A stretch of 64,000 bases of DNA. It comes from Acidobacteriaceae bacterium KBS 83 (lineage in GTDB: Bacteria > Acidobacteriota > Terriglobia > Terriglobales > Acidobacteriaceae). Made by a program: the position numbers and the translations under genes. The stretch lies in contig KB906734.1 in NCBI GenBank assembly GCA_000381585.1, positions 124,001 through 188,000 of the forward strand, given 5' to 3'. Below are positions 61,387-64,000 of this stretch, piece after piece. Under the pieces are notes generated by a model. It searched no databases, was not told the origin of the DNA, and was given only the letters and a program-made list of their open reading frames with translations. Every line of letters begins with the position of its first letter. Position 1 is the first letter of the stretch.

Positions 61387-61911
61387 CTAACCGTTTTCGA
61401 CACGAGACTTTATATCCCAGTACGCCGCATCGATGAGTTTTCTAAGCGCTGCGGCGTTTGTGAGCGTTCCCGGTCTCAGCTTCACATGGCGCATGAACTT
61501 GCCGGTGCCTTCGAGCAAGCGCGCCGGGTCCCGCAGCGCTGCGCCTTGAAAGAAGCCCACGTTTACATGCGCGGTAAATACATTGACATAGCCGAAGGGC
61601 GCGTCTCCCAGACATGCCACCGGACAGCCGTCATGCAAGAGCTCTCGAACTTCGTCCCCGCATTTCCGCATCACGTCAAACCACCGTTGCGCGATGACTC
61701 CCAATTCACCTTTATGCGCTTGCATCCACGCGTCGATGGCGGGATCCCGCTCCACAGCGCCGTTGAATCGCAGCAATTCCTTTCTCACCATTCGCTCTAC
61801 TTTCTGCTCGCGATGGTAGCAACTGAAGGTAACGAATTGAAGATCGCCGGTTTGCTGATAACGACGCAGGGCCCACGGCACGTCAATGCGATTGCGAGGG
61901 TCGTTCTCCAT
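61387..61911 (-). CDS. DUF1801 protein fused to the N-terminus of a REP-associated transposase
   Basis: 174 aa. Residues 1-35 (NRIDVPWALRRYQQTGDLQF, VTFSCYHRE) are the characteristic beginning of Y1/REP-associated tyrosine transposases, cut before the catalytic HxH. From about residue 41 (MVRKELLRFNGAVERDPAID) the protein is a DUF1801-type domain (ERWF-like RWFDVMRKCGDEV, GYVNVFTAHVNVGFFQGAAL, KFMRHVKLRPG). The true start may be the ATG at 61791, making the fusion a chance join. Confidence 0.72.
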   Translation of the reverse strand: MENDPRNRIDVPWALRRYQQTGDLQFVTFSCYHREQKVERMVRKELLRFNGAVERDPAIDAWMQAHKGELGVIAQRWFDVMRKCGDEVRELLHDGCPVACLGDAPFGYVNVFTAHVNVGFFQGAALRDPARLLEGTGKFMRHVKLRPGTLTNAAALRKLIDAAYWDIKSRVENG

Positions 61912-62974
61912 TGTCGCTAGCAATTGGGATCCACTTATTGCCTTTGAAATCTGGGTCGGCCTGGTTAAATTTGGGCATCGGCTGGTCGTCAGCGAACACT
62001 CGTCCATCGTGAAAAGAGAGCGACTTAATTACTTCTTTGTCGCTGGTGTTCGGAAAATATGAAATGCTCATCGCCTTTTGCTTCAGAGTCTCGGGAGCAT
62101 CGCCCCAGAAAAACACGACCAAATTATGGATGATGAAAAACGAATTGGGAGGCTGGACGAAGATGTGATATTGCAGCTGAAGAGTCTACGGCAGTGGCGA
62201 TTCTGGCAGTAACATCAACACCACAGAATTCCCGGTATTGCCTGAGCGGGGAATAACTATGGAGTCGGATTTGATAAACGGATCAAGTTGGAAGAGAACA
62301 GTTTTGTGCGTGCTGAAGACCTGTCTGACGAAATTTTCAGAGTTCGAAATTACCTTCTGCTGGGCTGCGAGATCGGAAGTGGCCTTTGTTAGCTGGGATC
62401 TCATGGCATCAAATTGCGGTTGCAATTTATCAACTGCCTCCAGTTGAGATTGAGACGCGGCGACCTCGTTACGCAATGAAGATGCGTCATGCGCCATTTG
62501 CGAACGCGTGCGTTCAGTATCTTTTGCTAAGTCACTTGACAGCCGAGATGCCTTCTCCGATGACGTCTGATTAGCGGCAATTGCTTTTTCCGCAGCTTCC
62601 TGAATATCAGAGACGGCGCGAGCGGACGTGTTGCTGAGATCTTTGCTCGTTGTGTCTGCGATCTCGGAGACAGTTCTCTTCGCGCTACTGACCCCTGACC
62701 AAAAATCTGATGCCTTCCATATCACTCCTCCTCCGACAATTGCCACAAGAACGGCAGCGATTGCCAGAACCGTCTTTACCCATCCCCATGCTTTCTCGAA
62801 TACTTTGATCGCGCTCTCGGTCTCCAAGATGTCGCGATCGCGTACTGCGACGGAAATCGACTGTTCCACCTCTTTGGCGATGAAATCTTTGAGCAATAGA
62901 GGCGCTCCGCACATTCCGCAAAAGTGCTGCGATGTCGGATTTTCGCTGTCGCATCTAAGGCATCGTGTCGTCAT
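61883..62974 (-). pseudogene. Zinc-ribbon / membrane / coiled-coil protein interrupted by an in-frame TAG
   Basis: From the ATG at 62974: double Cys ribbon CLRCDSENPTSQHFCGMCGA, a membrane helix (TVLAIAAVLVAIVGGGVIW), then about 120 residues of coiled coil (SDLAKDTERTRSQMAHDASS and similar), reaching VVLMLLPESPLP and TAG at 62186-62188. The same frame continues after the stop with TLQLQYHIFVQPPNSFFIIH, NLVVFFWGDAPETLKQKAMS and ISYFPNTSD to 61883, which completes the beta domain. One base change would restore a 363-residue protein. Role unknown; the topology suggests a membrane sensor or scaffold. Confidence 0.72.
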
Positions 62975-63093
62975 GCGTCGCAAGTATCAGAGCTTGCAGA
63001 ATTTGCTCGCGCCGAAATTGCGTTCGCCGCTAAGCCCGTTCCGCCCGGACGGCGAGTCCCGCTCGCTCTCGCCGTCCAGGCGGAGTTTATTTC

Positions 63094-64000
63094 TCAGCTG
63101 CAGCCGCTCGTGCTTCCGCAGCTCATGCAACGGTAGCAGCTACCGTTACGAACCATGATGGCGCCGCAGGTGTGGCATGACGGGGCGTCGCCCATGTCGT
63201 AGAGGTCTTTCATGGCGTTGGCGACGTGGACGGCTGGCTTCGCGCCTTCGATCGAAGTCGGTGCGGCGAGAGCGCTCGCGGCGGTGAGGTCTCCGATGAC
63301 ACCTTCGACGGGGACGCTCGAGGGCAGGGGCATGCTCGCTGCGCTCGCGGCGCCGGCCATGTTGAAGAGGGAGAGCTGGTGTCCGGAGAGGAAGCGGAGC
63401 TGGAGCCAGCGGAAGATGTAGTCCATGATGCTCTTCGCGTAGCCGATCTGCTCGTTGCCGGTCCATCCGGAGGGTTCGAAGCGGGTGTGGGCGAATTTTT
63501 CGACGAGGACCTTGAGGGGTACGCCGTGCTGGAGGGCGAGGGAGACGGCGGTGGCGAAGGAGTCCATGAGTCCGGAGACGGTGGAGCCTTCCTTGGCCAT
63601 GCGGATGAAGATTTCGCCGGGCTCGCCGGAGGGGTAGAGGCCGACGGTGATGTAGCCCTCGTGTCCGGCGAGGGAGAACTTGTGGGTGAGGGAGGCGCGC
63701 TCCTCGGGGAGGCGGTGACGAATTGCTTTCGGGGGGCGCTGCTGATCGGACAAATCAGGGACGACAGCGGCGAGGTCGAGCGTCGCGGCCGGTGCAGGCA
63801 CAGCGGGAGTGCCGACAGCCTTGGTGATCGCGGCTTCGAAGGCTGCTGCGGCGGCGGCGATGGATTTGGCGGAGACTTCGAGTCGGTCGGAGACCTTGTG
63901 GGTGAGGGAGGCTTCGAGGGTCTTGAGGTCGGCGGCGAATTCGGCGGAGCGGGTGTCGACACCGGCGGCGAGCGAGGTGAGGACACGGTCGGCGGCGGCG
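63094..64000 (-). CDS. nrdJ: Vitamin B12-dependent ribonucleotide reductase, C-terminal part (partial)
   Basis: The frame is open to the window edge, so the N-terminal catalytic part lies beyond 64000. The visible 301 residues begin with an Ala-rich helical linker (SIAAAAAAFEAAITKA), then the TSCPD-type domain: RHRLPEERASLTHKFSLAGH, GYITVGLYPSGEPGEIFIRM, AKEGSTVSGLMDSFATAVS. The tail carries CHTCGAIMVRNGSCYRCMSC and GSTSGCS, the cysteine-rich end used for redox recycling in class II enzymes. Confidence 0.88.
   Translation of the reverse strand, partial: AAADRVLTSLAAGVDTRSAEFAADLKTLEASLTHKVSDRLEVSAKSIAAAAAAFEAAITKAVGTPAVPAPAATLDLAAVVPDLSDQQRPPKAIRHRLPEERASLTHKFSLAGHEGYITVGLYPSGEPGEIFIRMAKEGSTVSGLMDSFATAVSLALQHGVPLKVLVEKFAHTRFEPSGWTGNEQIGYAKSIMDYIFRWLQLRFLSGHQLSLFNMAGAASAASMPLPSSVPVEGVIGDLTAASALAAPTSIEGAKPAVHVANAMKDLYDMGDAPSCHTCGAIMVRNGSCYRCMSCGSTSGCS

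Noticed and set aside
1-64000. tRNA genes, rRNA genes, CRISPR arrays, complete insertion sequences, prophage genes
   Set aside because: Looked for TTCGA-type T-arms, repeat/spacer periodicity and transposase catalytic motifs; none convincing apart from the truncated RAYT-like N-terminus at 61911.

Overview
The window looks like a chromosomal segment of a member of Acidobacteriota (class Terriglobia, Acidobacteriaceae type). Three things point there: high-GC coding with C/G-ending codons, many small lineage-type hypothetical proteins, and typical acidobacterial families (DUF3300 asparagine-rich lipoprotein, HAF-repeat secreted protein, ADOP-type ABC permease, MEDS-domain protein, Kelch/anchor-D secreted protein, B12-dependent ribonucleotide reductase). 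No tRNA, rRNA, CRISPR array or intact insertion sequence was seen. All assignments come from reading motifs by eye; no database search was run.

Layout. 1-5978: surface and secreted proteins (partial DUF3300, frameshifted HAF protein, secretin-like protein) and a methyltransferase. 6064-8818: arsenic island, with arsR divergent from an arsM-arsC-aquaglyceroporin operon; arsenate would be reduced, then arsenite methylated or leaked out through the channel. 8784-15276: SDR, broken DinB gene and MEDS gene, then a mosaic in which a homocysteine S-methyltransferase and an A/T-richer two-gene module (winged-helix-like membrane protein plus cupin) lie between the MEDS gene and cca, together with truncated second copies of both. 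15277-19802: conserved housekeeping genes cca, tsaD and cysS. 19880-34801: accessory and secreted genes, including a frameshifted unknown protein, an amidohydrolase, a TlpA thioredoxin, a VOC protein, an isochorismatase and a Kelch protein. 35014-44585: STAS protein, a DUF4157 protein carrying a lethal-factor-like metalloprotease domain, GH20 hexosaminidase, ABC permease, DHFR-like protein, and an arylsulfatase remnant joined to a LytTR regulator with a truncated receiver. 45935-54865: vanadium-haloperoxidase-like phosphatase plus Tat-exported ferritin-like protein, a MarR/methyltransferase divergent pair with twin palindromes, a Crp-type regulator, a class III aminotransferase and an outer-membrane protein. 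55039-62974: dense array of small, duplicated and decaying minus-strand genes. 63094-64000: 3' part of nrdJ.

Two themes stand out. First, the window is littered with remnants of its own genes (cca, MEDS, cysS, STAS, a zinc-finger gene, a small hydrophobic gene family). Several other accessory genes carry a frameshift or nonsense mutation, while the housekeeping genes are intact, which argues for recombination and decay rather than poor sequence. Second, the spaces between genes carry at least two dispersed repeat families: a 25-27 bp perfect-stem hairpin (GTGCCCCACCCTAGC type) and a larger 300-430 bp structured element present in five long copies plus fragments. The most promising functional novelty is the DUF4157/lethal-factor-like protein at 35535-37271, a candidate contractile-injection or secreted toxin effector.
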